Shown piece by piece: positions 57,550-64,000 of a stretch of 64,000 bases of DNA. A model generated the notes under the pieces. The model was given only the letters and a program-made list of their open reading frames with translations. It searched no databases and was not told where the DNA came from. How positions within the stretch are numbered: the first letter of the stretch is position 1; each line of letters opens with the position of its first letter. This DNA comes from RGIG3009 sp045578625 (GTDB lineage Bacteria > Bacillota > Clostridia > Oscillospirales > Acutalibacteraceae), in assembly GCA_045578625.1 (NCBI GenBank), contig JAZNKN010000011.1, forward strand, positions 1 through 64,000, in the 5' to 3' direction. The position numbers and the translations under genes are program-made.

Positions 57550-59370
57550 TCAATGCACTTCGCCGTTATAGTAACCGTCACCGGCCTCTGGCGGCACGTC
57601 GCCGGCATCACCGGTCGGCGCTGCACCGGCATCGGGAGCCGCGGCCTTATAGATCTTTTCAGAGACCTCGTAGAACTTCTTCATCAGTTCTTCCTGAGCA
57701 GCCTTAATCGGCTCGATATCCTCGCCCTTCAGCGCTTCCTTCAGCGCGTCAATGCGGGTCTGCAGTTCGGTCTTGTCGGCTTCCTCCAGCTTATCGCCCA
57801 GTTCCTCCATCGTCTTTTCGCACTGATAGACGGCCTGGTCGGCACCGTTGCGCAGCTCGACCTCCTCGCGGCGCTTCTTATCCTCTGCCGCGTACTGCTC
57901 AGCCTCTTGCACCGCCTTCTCCACATCCTCCTTGGACATGTTGGTGTTGGAGGTGATGGTAATGTGCTGCTCCTTACCGGTACCCAGATCCTTCGCGCTG
58001 ACGTTCACGATACCGTTGGCATCGATATCAAACGTCACCTCGATCTGCGGCACACCGCGACGCGCCGGCGCAATACCATCCAGATGGAACATACCCAGCG
58101 TCTTGTTATCGCGGGCAAACTCGCGCTCGCCCTGCAGCACGTGGACCTCGACCGACGGCTGATTGTCCGTCGCGGTAGAGAAGATCTGCGATTTCTTGGT
58201 CGGGATGGTGGTGTTGCGCTCGATAACGCGCGTCATCACGCCGCCCATCGTCTCAACACCCAGCGACAGAGGGGTAACGTCCAACAGCAGCAGGCCCTTG
58301 ACCTCGCCGCCCAAAACGCCGGCCTGCAGCGCCGCGCCCATCGCAACGCACTCGTCAGGGTTGATGCCCTTGAAGGGCTCCTTGCCCATAAACTTCTGTA
58401 CCGCTTCCTGCACCGCGGGAATACGGGTAGAACCGCCAACCAACAGCACCTTATCGATCTGCGAAGCAGACAGACCGCTGTCGGACAGCGCCTGACGCAC
58501 CGGCGCCATTGTCGCTTCCACCAGATCCGCCGTCAAACGGTTAAAGTCGGCGCGGGTAAGCGTCATATCCAGATGCTTCGGACCGGTAGCGTCCGCCGTG
58601 ATAAACGGCAGGTTAATGTTGGAGGTCATACCGCCGGACAACTCGATCTTGGTCTTTTCGGCCGCCTCACGCAGACGCTGCACCGCCATCTTGTCATTGG
58701 ACAGATCCACACCGGTATCCTTGCGGAAACCGTCGATCAGCCAGTTGACGATCTTCTGGTCGAAGTCGTCACCGCCCAGACGGTTGTTACCGGCGGTGGC
58801 CAGCACTTCCTGCACACCGTCGCCCATCTCGATGATGGACACATCGAACGTACCGCCGCCCAGGTCGTACACCATGATCTTCTGATCGTTTTCCTTATCG
58901 ATACCGTACGCCAACGCCGCCGCGGTGGGCTCGTTGATGATACGCTTGACCTCCAGACCGGCGATCTTACCGGCATCCTTGGTCGCCTGACGCTGCGCAT
59001 CAGTGAAATACGCGGGAACCGTGATGACCGCTTCGGTCACGGTGTCGCCCAAATAGCTCTCCGCATCCTGCTTCAGCTTCGCGAGGATCATCGCGGAGAT
59101 CTCCTGCGGGGTATAGCTCTTATCGTCCACGGTCACCTTGTTGGCCGAACCCATATCGCGCTTGATCGACGCAATGGTGCGATCGGGGTTGGAGACGGCC
59201 TGCTGCTTCGCCACGCGACCGACGATACGCTCGCCGTCCTTCTTAAATGCCACGACCGAGGGAGTGGTACGCGCACCCTCTGCGTTGGGGATGACGACCG
59301 CTTCGCCGCCTTCGATGACCGCCACGCAAGAGTTGGTGGTTCCCAGGTCGATACCGATGATTTTTGCCAT
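57550..59370 (-). CDS. dnaK: Chaperone DnaK (Hsp70)
   Basis: The 606-residue Hsp70 has MAKIIGIDLGTTNSCVAVIE at its start, EPTAAALAYGIDKENDQKIM and VYDLGGGTFDVSI in the ATPase domain, the linker GLLLLDVTPLSLGVE and a substrate-binding beta domain, then an alpha lid and an Ala/Gly/Pro-rich C-terminus. The single-domain gap typical of Gram-positive DnaK (shorter than E. coli) is evident from the length. The ATG at 59370 follows AGGAGG. Regulated with the operon by HrcA. Confidence 0.99.
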   Translation of the reverse strand: MAKIIGIDLGTTNSCVAVIEGGEAVVIPNAEGARTTPSVVAFKKDGERIVGRVAKQQAVSNPDRTIASIKRDMGSANKVTVDDKSYTPQEISAMILAKLKQDAESYLGDTVTEAVITVPAYFTDAQRQATKDAGKIAGLEVKRIINEPTAAALAYGIDKENDQKIMVYDLGGGTFDVSIIEMGDGVQEVLATAGNNRLGGDDFDQKIVNWLIDGFRKDTGVDLSNDKMAVQRLREAAEKTKIELSGGMTSNINLPFITADATGPKHLDMTLTRADFNRLTADLVEATMAPVRQALSDSGLSASQIDKVLLVGGSTRIPAVQEAVQKFMGKEPFKGINPDECVAMGAALQAGVLGGEVKGLLLLDVTPLSLGVETMGGVMTRVIERNTTIPTKKSQIFSTATDNQPSVEVHVLQGEREFARDNKTLGMFHLDGIAPARRGVPQIEVTFDIDANGIVNVSAKDLGTGKEQHITITSNTNMSKEDVEKAVQEAEQYAAEDKKRREEVELRNGADQAVYQCEKTMEELGDKLEEADKTELQTRIDALKEALKGEDIEPIKAAQEELMKKFYEVSEKIYKAAAPDAGAAPTGDAGDVPPEAGDGYYNGEVH

Positions 59371-59412
59371 AGTGATTTCCTCCTGTTGCTCTGTGAGCAT
59401 AATATTCGTTAA

Positions 59413-59937
59413 TTAGTTGGCCACCTTGACCATCGCCGGACGCAGCACGCGACCGCTCAGACGGTATCCCTTTTGGTATACCTCCGTGACGGTCTCCGGC
59501 TCAACGCCGTCGGCATCCTCGCGCATCACCGCGTTGTGCAGCTCGGGATCAAACACCTGACCCAACGCCGGGACCTCCTCCAGACCCATAGCCACCAGCG
59601 TGTCAAGCAGCTGACGAATCACCATTTCGACACCCTTGCGGTATTCCGGACCGTCCGGCGAAGTGACCGCGCGCTCCAGGTTATCAATACCCGGCAGCAA
59701 CGCCTTCAGCGCTTCGCCCTTGACAAACGCGCCGAGCTGTTCCTTTTCCTGATCGGTACGCCGCTTGTAGTTCGCGTACTCCGCCAACACGCGCTGATAC
59801 TGATCCTGCGCCTGCAGCAGCTGATTTTGCAACTCCTCGATCTTCGGATCCACCGTCTCCTCGGCAGGGATCGCCGCTTCTTCAGCAGCCGTGACCTCCT
59901 GCTCCTCCGTGACGAGCTCCTGTTTCGTTTCCTCCAT
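59413..59937 (-). CDS. grpE: Nucleotide exchange factor GrpE
   Basis: GrpE releases ADP from DnaK. The 174-residue protein has an acidic, disordered N-terminus, a long coiled coil (KIEELQNQLLQAQDQYQRVL) and the beta domain (PALGQVFDPELHNAVMRED, VYQKGYRLSGRVLRPAMVKV). The ATG at 59937 follows AAGGAGG; longer in-frame starts lack a ribosome site. It lies between hrcA and dnaK. Confidence 0.97.
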   Translation of the reverse strand: MEETKQELVTEEQEVTAAEEAAIPAEETVDPKIEELQNQLLQAQDQYQRVLAEYANYKRRTDQEKEQLGAFVKGEALKALLPGIDNLERAVTSPDGPEYRKGVEMVIRQLLDTLVAMGLEEVPALGQVFDPELHNAVMREDADGVEPETVTEVYQKGYRLSGRVLRPAMVKVAN

Positions 59938-59984
59938 GGGAACGACCTCCTTTGTACGCCGCATCGGCGGCAGCACTGTTTTAC

Positions 59985-61001
59985 TTAAAATGTAGCCAAC
60001 AAACGGCTGACGGTCTGTGCCACGTGCTGCAAGCGCGGGATCGCCTGCGCATAATCCATCCGCACCGGCCCGATCAGGCAGAGCGAACCGCCGCTACCGC
60101 CGTGACCATACCGCGTAACGATAATACTGGAACCGTCCAGCTCGCGCCGCGGACTTTCACTGCCAAGTACCACGCGCAACCCGCCGGGGTGTGCAGTAAG
60201 CATACCGGCAAGCAGCTCCCGATGCGACAGAAACGTCAGCAGCGACCGTGCGCGATCCAGCGGATAATCCGGATGCTGCAGCAGATTCAGTTGTCCGGAC
60301 AGACGGATCTCCGACTCCGACGCCTCCTGTACCAGTTCCAAAAACGCGGTGAGAATGGGCATATACAGCAGTCCGCTGCCGCACAGCTGCGCCAACAGCG
60401 CCTGCACCGGCGCCACACCGATATCCGAAAGCGCCATGTCGGCAAATTCACGGTTGAGCGACTCCGCCAACTGCGACAGCACGGTCGGATCACAATCGGT
60501 ATCTAAACGGCACACGCGGTTGCGCAGCGCACCGGAATCGGTCATCAGCAGCACCGCCGCCAACCGCAGCCCCGTCGGGAAGATCTCCACGCGCCTCACG
60601 CACGCCCCTTGATGATCGGGGGTCGCCACCGCGGCCGCCACGCCGGTGGCATCCGCCAGTAGATCCGACGCACGCCCAAGCAACCGCTCCGGATCGCCGG
60701 AAACGGAGGTCAGCTCCTCGTCGATCGCCTGCTTGCTTTCGTCGGACAACGAGCAATGAGACAGCAGCCGATCCAGATACAGCCGAAACGCCAACGCCGT
60801 GGGAACGCGCCCTGCCGACGTGTGCGGCTGCACCAGATACCCGGCCGCCACCAAGTCTGCCATGTCGTTGCGAATGGTGGCGGAGGAGACCGCGTTGTTC
60901 AGCAGCTCAGCCAACAGCTTGGAACCGACCGGCTCACCGGTGCGGATATATGCATCCACGGCCGCCGCAACGATCTGCTGCTTGCGTGTACCCAGTTCCA
61001 T
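59985..61001 (-). CDS. hrcA: Heat-inducible transcription repressor HrcA
   Basis: HrcA represses class I heat-shock operons by binding CIRCE. The 338-residue protein has the winged helix at its N-terminus (RKQQIVAAAVDAYIRTGEP, VGSKLLAELLNNAVSSATIR, NDMADLVAAGYLVQPHTSAG) and the GAF-like central and C-terminal region (VTRYGHGGSGGSLCLIGPVR). First gene of the operon, about 30 bases after the CIRCE element. Confidence 0.97.
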   Translation of the reverse strand: MELGTRKQQIVAAAVDAYIRTGEPVGSKLLAELLNNAVSSATIRNDMADLVAAGYLVQPHTSAGRVPTALAFRLYLDRLLSHCSLSDESKQAIDEELTSVSGDPERLLGRASDLLADATGVAAAVATPDHQGACVRRVEIFPTGLRLAAVLLMTDSGALRNRVCRLDTDCDPTVLSQLAESLNREFADMALSDIGVAPVQALLAQLCGSGLLYMPILTAFLELVQEASESEIRLSGQLNLLQHPDYPLDRARSLLTFLSHRELLAGMLTAHPGGLRVVLGSESPRRELDGSSIIVTRYGHGGSGGSLCLIGPVRMDYAQAIPRLQHVAQTVSRLLATF

Positions 61002-61031
61002 CGTCCTCCGCTCCTTTTTTACAAAATGGCA

Positions 61032-61058
61032 TTAGCACTCTTTTGCTTTGAGTGCTAA
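61032..61058. promoter_or_regulatory. CIRCE operator
   Basis: Canonical inverted repeat TTAGCACTC-N9-GAGTGCTAA (61032-61040 and 61050-61058), perfect in both arms, between the promoter and hrcA. This is the binding site of HrcA. Confidence 0.97.
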
Positions 61059-61067
61059 TCTCCCTCT

Positions 61068-61096
61068 ACTTTACCATTCTGCCCAAATTCTGTCAA
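61068..61096 (-). promoter_or_regulatory. Promoter of the hrcA-grpE-dnaK-dnaJ operon
   Basis: On the minus strand: TTGACA, 17-bp spacer, TAAAGT, with CIRCE starting about 10 bases downstream. Confidence 0.8.
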
Positions 61097-61149
61097 TATA
61101 TATTTATGAACCTTTTGTAAAAATCTTCATTGATCCTCCTGCTGGCACG

Positions 61150-61182
61150 AAAAAGCGCCACCGCTTTGTGCGGTGACGCTTC
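61150..61182 (-). terminator. Terminator after folT
   Basis: Arms AAGCGCCACCGC/GCGGTGACGCTT (one mismatch) with a 5-base loop and CTTTTTC in the minus direction. Confidence 0.82.
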
Positions 61183-61184
61183 TT

Positions 61185-61709
61185 TTACTGTTGTTTCAGC
61201 AGTGGCTCAATACTGCGATCCAGCACACGGAACAGCAGCGGCAGCCCCACCAACTGCACCGGCGTCGTGATGGCCGACTGGATCAACCGACCGGGCAGAT
61301 ACACCCAAAACGGCTTCCCGAGCATGATGCTCAGCCACAGCGTATTCAGGCACAGCGTACAAACGATCTGGGTGCCGACGACAGCGACCGCAATGCGCCA
61401 CCAATTGACGGCGCGATAAAAACACAAGCCATAGATCAGACCGATCAGCACCGCCGTCACGGTAAACCCCGGGAAATACGGGCCGTTGGGGAACAGCACG
61501 GCACCGATGATGTCGCTGAGCCCGTGCACGACCACCGCCGCCGCAGGACCGTACGATCGCGCCACGATCGCGACGGCGAACAGCGCCAGACCCAGCCGCG
61601 AGGTCGCCGTGTTGAGCGACGCCAACCGCGCCAGCACCACGTCCACGGCGATCATCATACCACAGACGACCAGCCTCAAAATATGTGCGGAAGTTGCTTT
61701 TTTTGACAT
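61185..61709 (-). CDS. folT: ECF transporter S component, folate-specific (FolT-like)
   Basis: A 174-residue membrane protein with six helices. The early VCGMMIAVDVVLARLASL, GLALFAVAIVARSYGPAAAV, GLSDIIGAVLFPNGPYFPGF and TAVLIGLIYGLCFYR are as in folate-type S components of energy-coupling factor transporters. The call is strengthened by a tetrahydrofolate riboswitch directly upstream. The ATG follows AAGGAGGG. It needs the ECF module (A, A', T) encoded elsewhere. Confidence 0.93.
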   Translation of the reverse strand: MSKKATSAHILRLVVCGMMIAVDVVLARLASLNTATSRLGLALFAVAIVARSYGPAAAVVVHGLSDIIGAVLFPNGPYFPGFTVTAVLIGLIYGLCFYRAVNWWRIAVAVVGTQIVCTLCLNTLWLSIMLGKPFWVYLPGRLIQSAITTPVQLVGLPLLFRVLDRSIEPLLKQQ

Positions 61710-61714
61710 AAAAA

Positions 61715-61764
61715 CCCTCCTTGTTCTCCGGATGTTGAATAAGGAGGTGTTTTTTCCTTATTAT
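61715..61764 (-). promoter_or_regulatory. Expression platform of the THF riboswitch
   Basis: In the RNA (minus strand), GTTGAATAATAAGGA can pair with TCCTTATTCAAC (hairpin with a 3-base bulge). The stretch CACCTCCTT (61741-61749) on the 3' side is also complementary to the folT Shine-Dalgarno AAGGAGGG (61715-61722) over seven bases. These two pairings are mutually exclusive, which suggests a switch controlling ribosome access. Which state the ligand favours is inferred from other translational THF riboswitches. Confidence 0.6.
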
Positions 61765-61765
61765 T

Positions 61766-61867
61766 CAACAGCGGGATGCGATCTGCGAACCGCAAGAACA
61801 CTCTTTTCGTCCGACCGGCAACTCCCCGTCCGCTCGGCACTTAACGCTCGCAGATCTACTCTGTGTG
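61766..61867 (-). ncRNA. Tetrahydrofolate (THF) riboswitch aptamer
   Basis: In the RNA: ACAGAGTAGATCTGCGAGCG followed by TTAAGTG, a GGACGGGGAGTTG region, GGTCGGACGAAAAG, then TGCGGTTCGCAGATCGCATC and CCGCTGT. GAGUAGAU...GCGUUAAGUG, ACGAA, and GCGGUU...GCAUCC GCU match the THF-I consensus as I remember it. Helices are evident: ACAG/CTGT closing stem, ATCTGCGA/TCGCAGAT, and CCGA/TCGG for the inner arm. Located just upstream of a FolT transporter gene, the standard context. Confidence 0.93.
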
Positions 61868-61868
61868 A

Positions 61869-61896
61869 TGTATATGATACGATCAGTTCAAAACAA
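61869..61896 (-). promoter_or_regulatory. Candidate promoter of the folT transcript
   Basis: On the minus strand: TTGTTT, 16-bp spacer, TATACA. Transcription would start near 61862, at the aptamer's 5' end. It overlaps the last codons of asnB. Confidence 0.45.
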
Positions 61897-63736
61897 AGAA
61901 CTGTTCATACCAAAGAATAAAGGTATAGATCGTCCAGATCTTCTTCATGTTCAAGGCCTTCCCCTGCTTGTGGTTTTCCAGCAAGCTCAGGATCGCCTCT
62001 TGGTTAAAGAATTTCGCCGCGATCTCGCCGGTAAACGCTTCGCGCACCCGCTCATAGTACCGATCCTGCCGCAGCCAGTCGTTGAGTGGCACCGGGAATC
62101 CGCACTTCGGACGGTTGGCAGTGCATTCCGGCAGCTGCCGCAGCGCCGCGGTACGCAGCGCCACCTTGGTGGTGTTCCCCTTGATGCGATGCTCGGTCGG
62201 CAGCGTCACCGCCAACTCCAGCATCTTGCGATCGAGGAACGGCACGCGCAGCTCCAGCGAATTCGCCATGCTCATACGGTCTGCCTTTTGCAGAATATCG
62301 TACAGCATCCACGTTTGCATGTCCACGTACTGCAGCTGTGTCGGCTCATCCAACGCCGCCACCTTTTCAAAATGCCGACGGGACAGCTCCACCGGATCGC
62401 AGGGTGTACCAGGATTCTTCAAATACGTCATCCGCTCATCGCGGGTAAAGACGTAGTTGGCGCGCATAAACCGCTCGTACGGCTTCATCGCGCCGCGAAT
62501 GGCAAACCGCTTGCCCTTGACACGCTCCGGCAAGCGCCGTGCGATCGCCGCCACACTGCGGCGGATAAGCCGCGGAATACGGCTGTACTTGGCAAAGTGA
62601 CCACCCTCCAGGTACATCGGATAGCCGCCGAACAGCTCGTCCGCCCCCTCGCCGGACAGCACCACCTTCACATACTTGGCGGCGTTTTGCGCCAAGAAGA
62701 ACAGCGGCACCTCTGAGGGATTGGGCAGCGGCTCGTCCATATAATACTGGATCTTGCCCGCCATATCGAAGTATTCCTCGGCAGAGACCTTGTTGGCGAT
62801 GTTCTCGACACCGATCACCTCGGAGAACTCCTGGGCGTACTTCAGCTCGCTGTACTTCTCCTCGGCATAGCCGACCGAGAAGGTGCGCACGCGGTCGTTG
62901 CCCTTCATCACTTCGTTGACCACATAGCTGGAATCCACACCGCCGGACAGGAAGCACCCGACCTCCACGTCGCTGATCTGGTGCACCGCTACCGATTCCT
63001 TGAACTCCTCGGTGATGCACTGCTCCCACTCCTCCGCCGACTTGGTGTTGTCCGCCTTGAAGTGATCCGCGACGTCGTAATACTTATGAATGGACATCTC
63101 GCCGTTCTGATACTCAAAATACTCGCCGTTAAGCAGCTTGTAAACACCCTTGAAGAACGTCTCACGCACCGGAATATACTCGTAGCAGAGCCAATCCGGC
63201 AGGCGCGACTCGTCCAGCTCCTTCACAAAAGACGGATGCGACAAGAACGACTTGATCTCGGAACCGAAGAAGAAATCGCCGCCGCGCTGATAGTAATAAA
63301 ACGGCTTGATACCGAAAACATCCCGCGCGCCAAACAGTTTTTTCTCCTGCTTATCCCAGATGACGAACGCATACATACCGCGCAGACGATCCAGCAGTGC
63401 CGCACCCCACTCCTCATAGCCGTGCAGCAGCACCTCGGAATCGGTCTGTGTGCGGAACGTGTGTCCCGCCGTGATCAGTTCCTCGCGCAGCAAGCGATAA
63501 TTGTAGATCTCGCCGTTGAACACCAGTACCTTACTGCCGTCCTCATTCTCGATCGGCTGGCTTCCCCCCTCCAGATCGATAATGGACAAACGGCGAAAGC
63601 CCAGTGCAATATCGTCGTCCACGTAATAATCCGCCTGATCGGGACCGCGATGAACGATGCGATCCGCCATCGCGCGGATGACCGCCTCCCGATCACCGCC
63701 GAAGCCGTTGACAAAATAGCCGGCAAAGCCGCACAT
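61883..63736 (-). CDS. asnB: Asparagine synthase, glutamine-hydrolysing
   Basis: The 617-residue enzyme makes asparagine from aspartate, ATP and glutamine. The N-terminal Ntn glutaminase uses Cys2 (MCGFAGYFVNG) and shows HRGPDQADYY, VFNGEIYNYRLLREEL. The synthetase domain has the PP-loop LSGGVDSSYVVNEV and YYMDEPLPNPSEVPLFFLA and VLSGEGADELFGGYPMY. Length and order are normal. The upstream gene, running off the window, begins 30 bases away on the same strand. Such AsnB paralogues also occur in capsule and glycan clusters, so a modifying role on another substrate is a lesser possibility. Confidence 0.95.
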   Translation of the reverse strand: MCGFAGYFVNGFGGDREAVIRAMADRIVHRGPDQADYYVDDDIALGFRRLSIIDLEGGSQPIENEDGSKVLVFNGEIYNYRLLREELITAGHTFRTQTDSEVLLHGYEEWGAALLDRLRGMYAFVIWDKQEKKLFGARDVFGIKPFYYYQRGGDFFFGSEIKSFLSHPSFVKELDESRLPDWLCYEYIPVRETFFKGVYKLLNGEYFEYQNGEMSIHKYYDVADHFKADNTKSAEEWEQCITEEFKESVAVHQISDVEVGCFLSGGVDSSYVVNEVMKGNDRVRTFSVGYAEEKYSELKYAQEFSEVIGVENIANKVSAEEYFDMAGKIQYYMDEPLPNPSEVPLFFLAQNAAKYVKVVLSGEGADELFGGYPMYLEGGHFAKYSRIPRLIRRSVAAIARRLPERVKGKRFAIRGAMKPYERFMRANYVFTRDERMTYLKNPGTPCDPVELSRRHFEKVAALDEPTQLQYVDMQTWMLYDILQKADRMSMANSLELRVPFLDRKMLELAVTLPTEHRIKGNTTKVALRTAALRQLPECTANRPKCGFPVPLNDWLRQDRYYERVREAFTGEIAAKFFNQEAILSLLENHKQGKALNMKKIWTIYTFILWYEQFFVLN

Positions 63737-63766
63737 GATCCGTTTCCTCCCGTCAGACCGTACTCG

Positions 63767-64000
63767 TTAGTCCTTCAAACTCTTGTTGCCGAAATAGCGC
63801 GCATACTTTTTGAAGTAGCTCGCCTGATTTTTGTGGAAGTATATCCACCGCCGGAAGCTGCGATCCTTTTTATAAAACAACGATTTGCAGAGTTTTCGCC
63901 GCCGGATCAGTTCTCGCGCCTTCTGCTTCAGATCCGGATCCGACACGTACTCAAAAATGATATGCTTCGGGATCAGTGTCCACAGTGCCTCGCCGTTGGC
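63767..64000 (-). CDS. C-terminal part of an unidentified protein (5' end beyond window)
   Basis: The last 77 codons of a gene on the minus strand read ANGEALWTLIPKHIIFEYVS, continue with a basic, aromatic-rich segment (ELIRRRKLCKSLFYKKDRSF, RRWIYFHKNQASYFKKYARY), and end FGNKSLKD. No domain can be assigned from this end; the basic/aromatic tail resembles the C-termini of some membrane-associated glycosyl- or sulfotransferase-like proteins, which is only an impression. The stop lies 30 bases before asnB, so the two are probably co-transcribed. Confidence 0.6.
   Translation of the reverse strand, partial: ANGEALWTLIPKHIIFEYVSDPDLKQKARELIRRRKLCKSLFYKKDRSFRRWIYFHKNQASYFKKYARYFGNKSLKD

Noticed and set aside
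57553..59412. 619-codon open frame opposite dnaK
   Set aside because: Antisense shadow of dnaK; no start signals or family resemblance.

Overview
The window looks like a chromosomal segment of a Gram-positive, GC-rich, anaerobic member of the Clostridia, most likely an Oscillospiraceae/Ruminococcaceae-type gut bacterium. This is inferred from gene content: a transketolase split into two subunits, a single-chain glycyl-tRNA synthetase, pyruvate phosphate dikinase, an orphan Na+-pumping decarboxylase beta/gamma pair, the hrcA-grpE-dnaK-dnaJ order with a CIRCE operator, the ylxM-ffh-rpsP-khpA-rimM-trmD block, a THF riboswitch before folT, Thr-rich surface proteins, and strong Shine-Dalgarno sequences with occasional GTG/TTG starts. 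No rRNA, tRNA, CRISPR array or intact transposase was seen.

Layout. 0-3.8 kb: split transketolase (-), glyQS (+), lipid kinase (-). 3.9-8 kb: a short operon of Thr-rich, membrane-anchored surface proteins, then a YD-repeat lipoprotein. 8-16.3 kb: secA, a large receptor-like protein (zinc ribbon, TIR, helical repeats, one membrane span, extracellular YD-like domain), ychF and a lipoprotein. 16.3-17.6 kb: nicotinamidase-like hydrolase plus NAD synthetase. 17.6-22.4 kb (-): a regulatory block with a two-component system, a polytopic membrane protein, two paralogous 2-TM proteins, an amphipathic-repeat protein and a LytTR/DUF3021 pair. 22.5-27.2 kb: a radical-SAM/membrane-protein pair, pyridoxamine kinase with a divergent truncated MocR regulator, and a secreted nuclease. 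27.3-33.8 kb (-): a lipid/glycolipid operon (acyltransferase, GT8, GT8-PlsC fusion, DegV) and a MarR-DegV-HAD operon. 33.8-40.2 kb: a scarred accessory zone with three adjoining pseudogene fragments, two AT-rich cargo genes each preceded by a copy of a ppdK-like 3' tail, a palindromic mini-repeat, an array of stem-loops, intact ppdK, and a collapsed response-regulator/DUF4956 pseudogene. 40.2-47.1 kb: a carbohydrate-binding surface lipoprotein, AraC regulator, nnrD, uvrC and HPr. 47.2-55 kb: trmD-rimM-khpA-rpsP-ffh-ylxM, an XRE regulator divergent from a SLOG-like gene, proS, and Na+-pump subunits. 55-64 kb: AI-2E-type exporter, the heat-shock operon, riboswitch-controlled folT, asnB and a gene running off the edge.

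How it fits together. Much of the window is housekeeping: translation and secretion (glyQS, proS, ffh, secA, trmD), chaperones, DNA repair and central carbon metabolism (ppdK, transketolase, HPr). Threaded through it are surface and signalling modules that reuse the same parts: Thr-rich linkers in at least four exported or membrane proteins, and YD-type beta repeats in both a lipoprotein and the TIR protein. The least explained material is the TIR receptor-like protein, the stem-loop array, and the repeated ppdK-like 3' tails that look like a recurrent insertion site.
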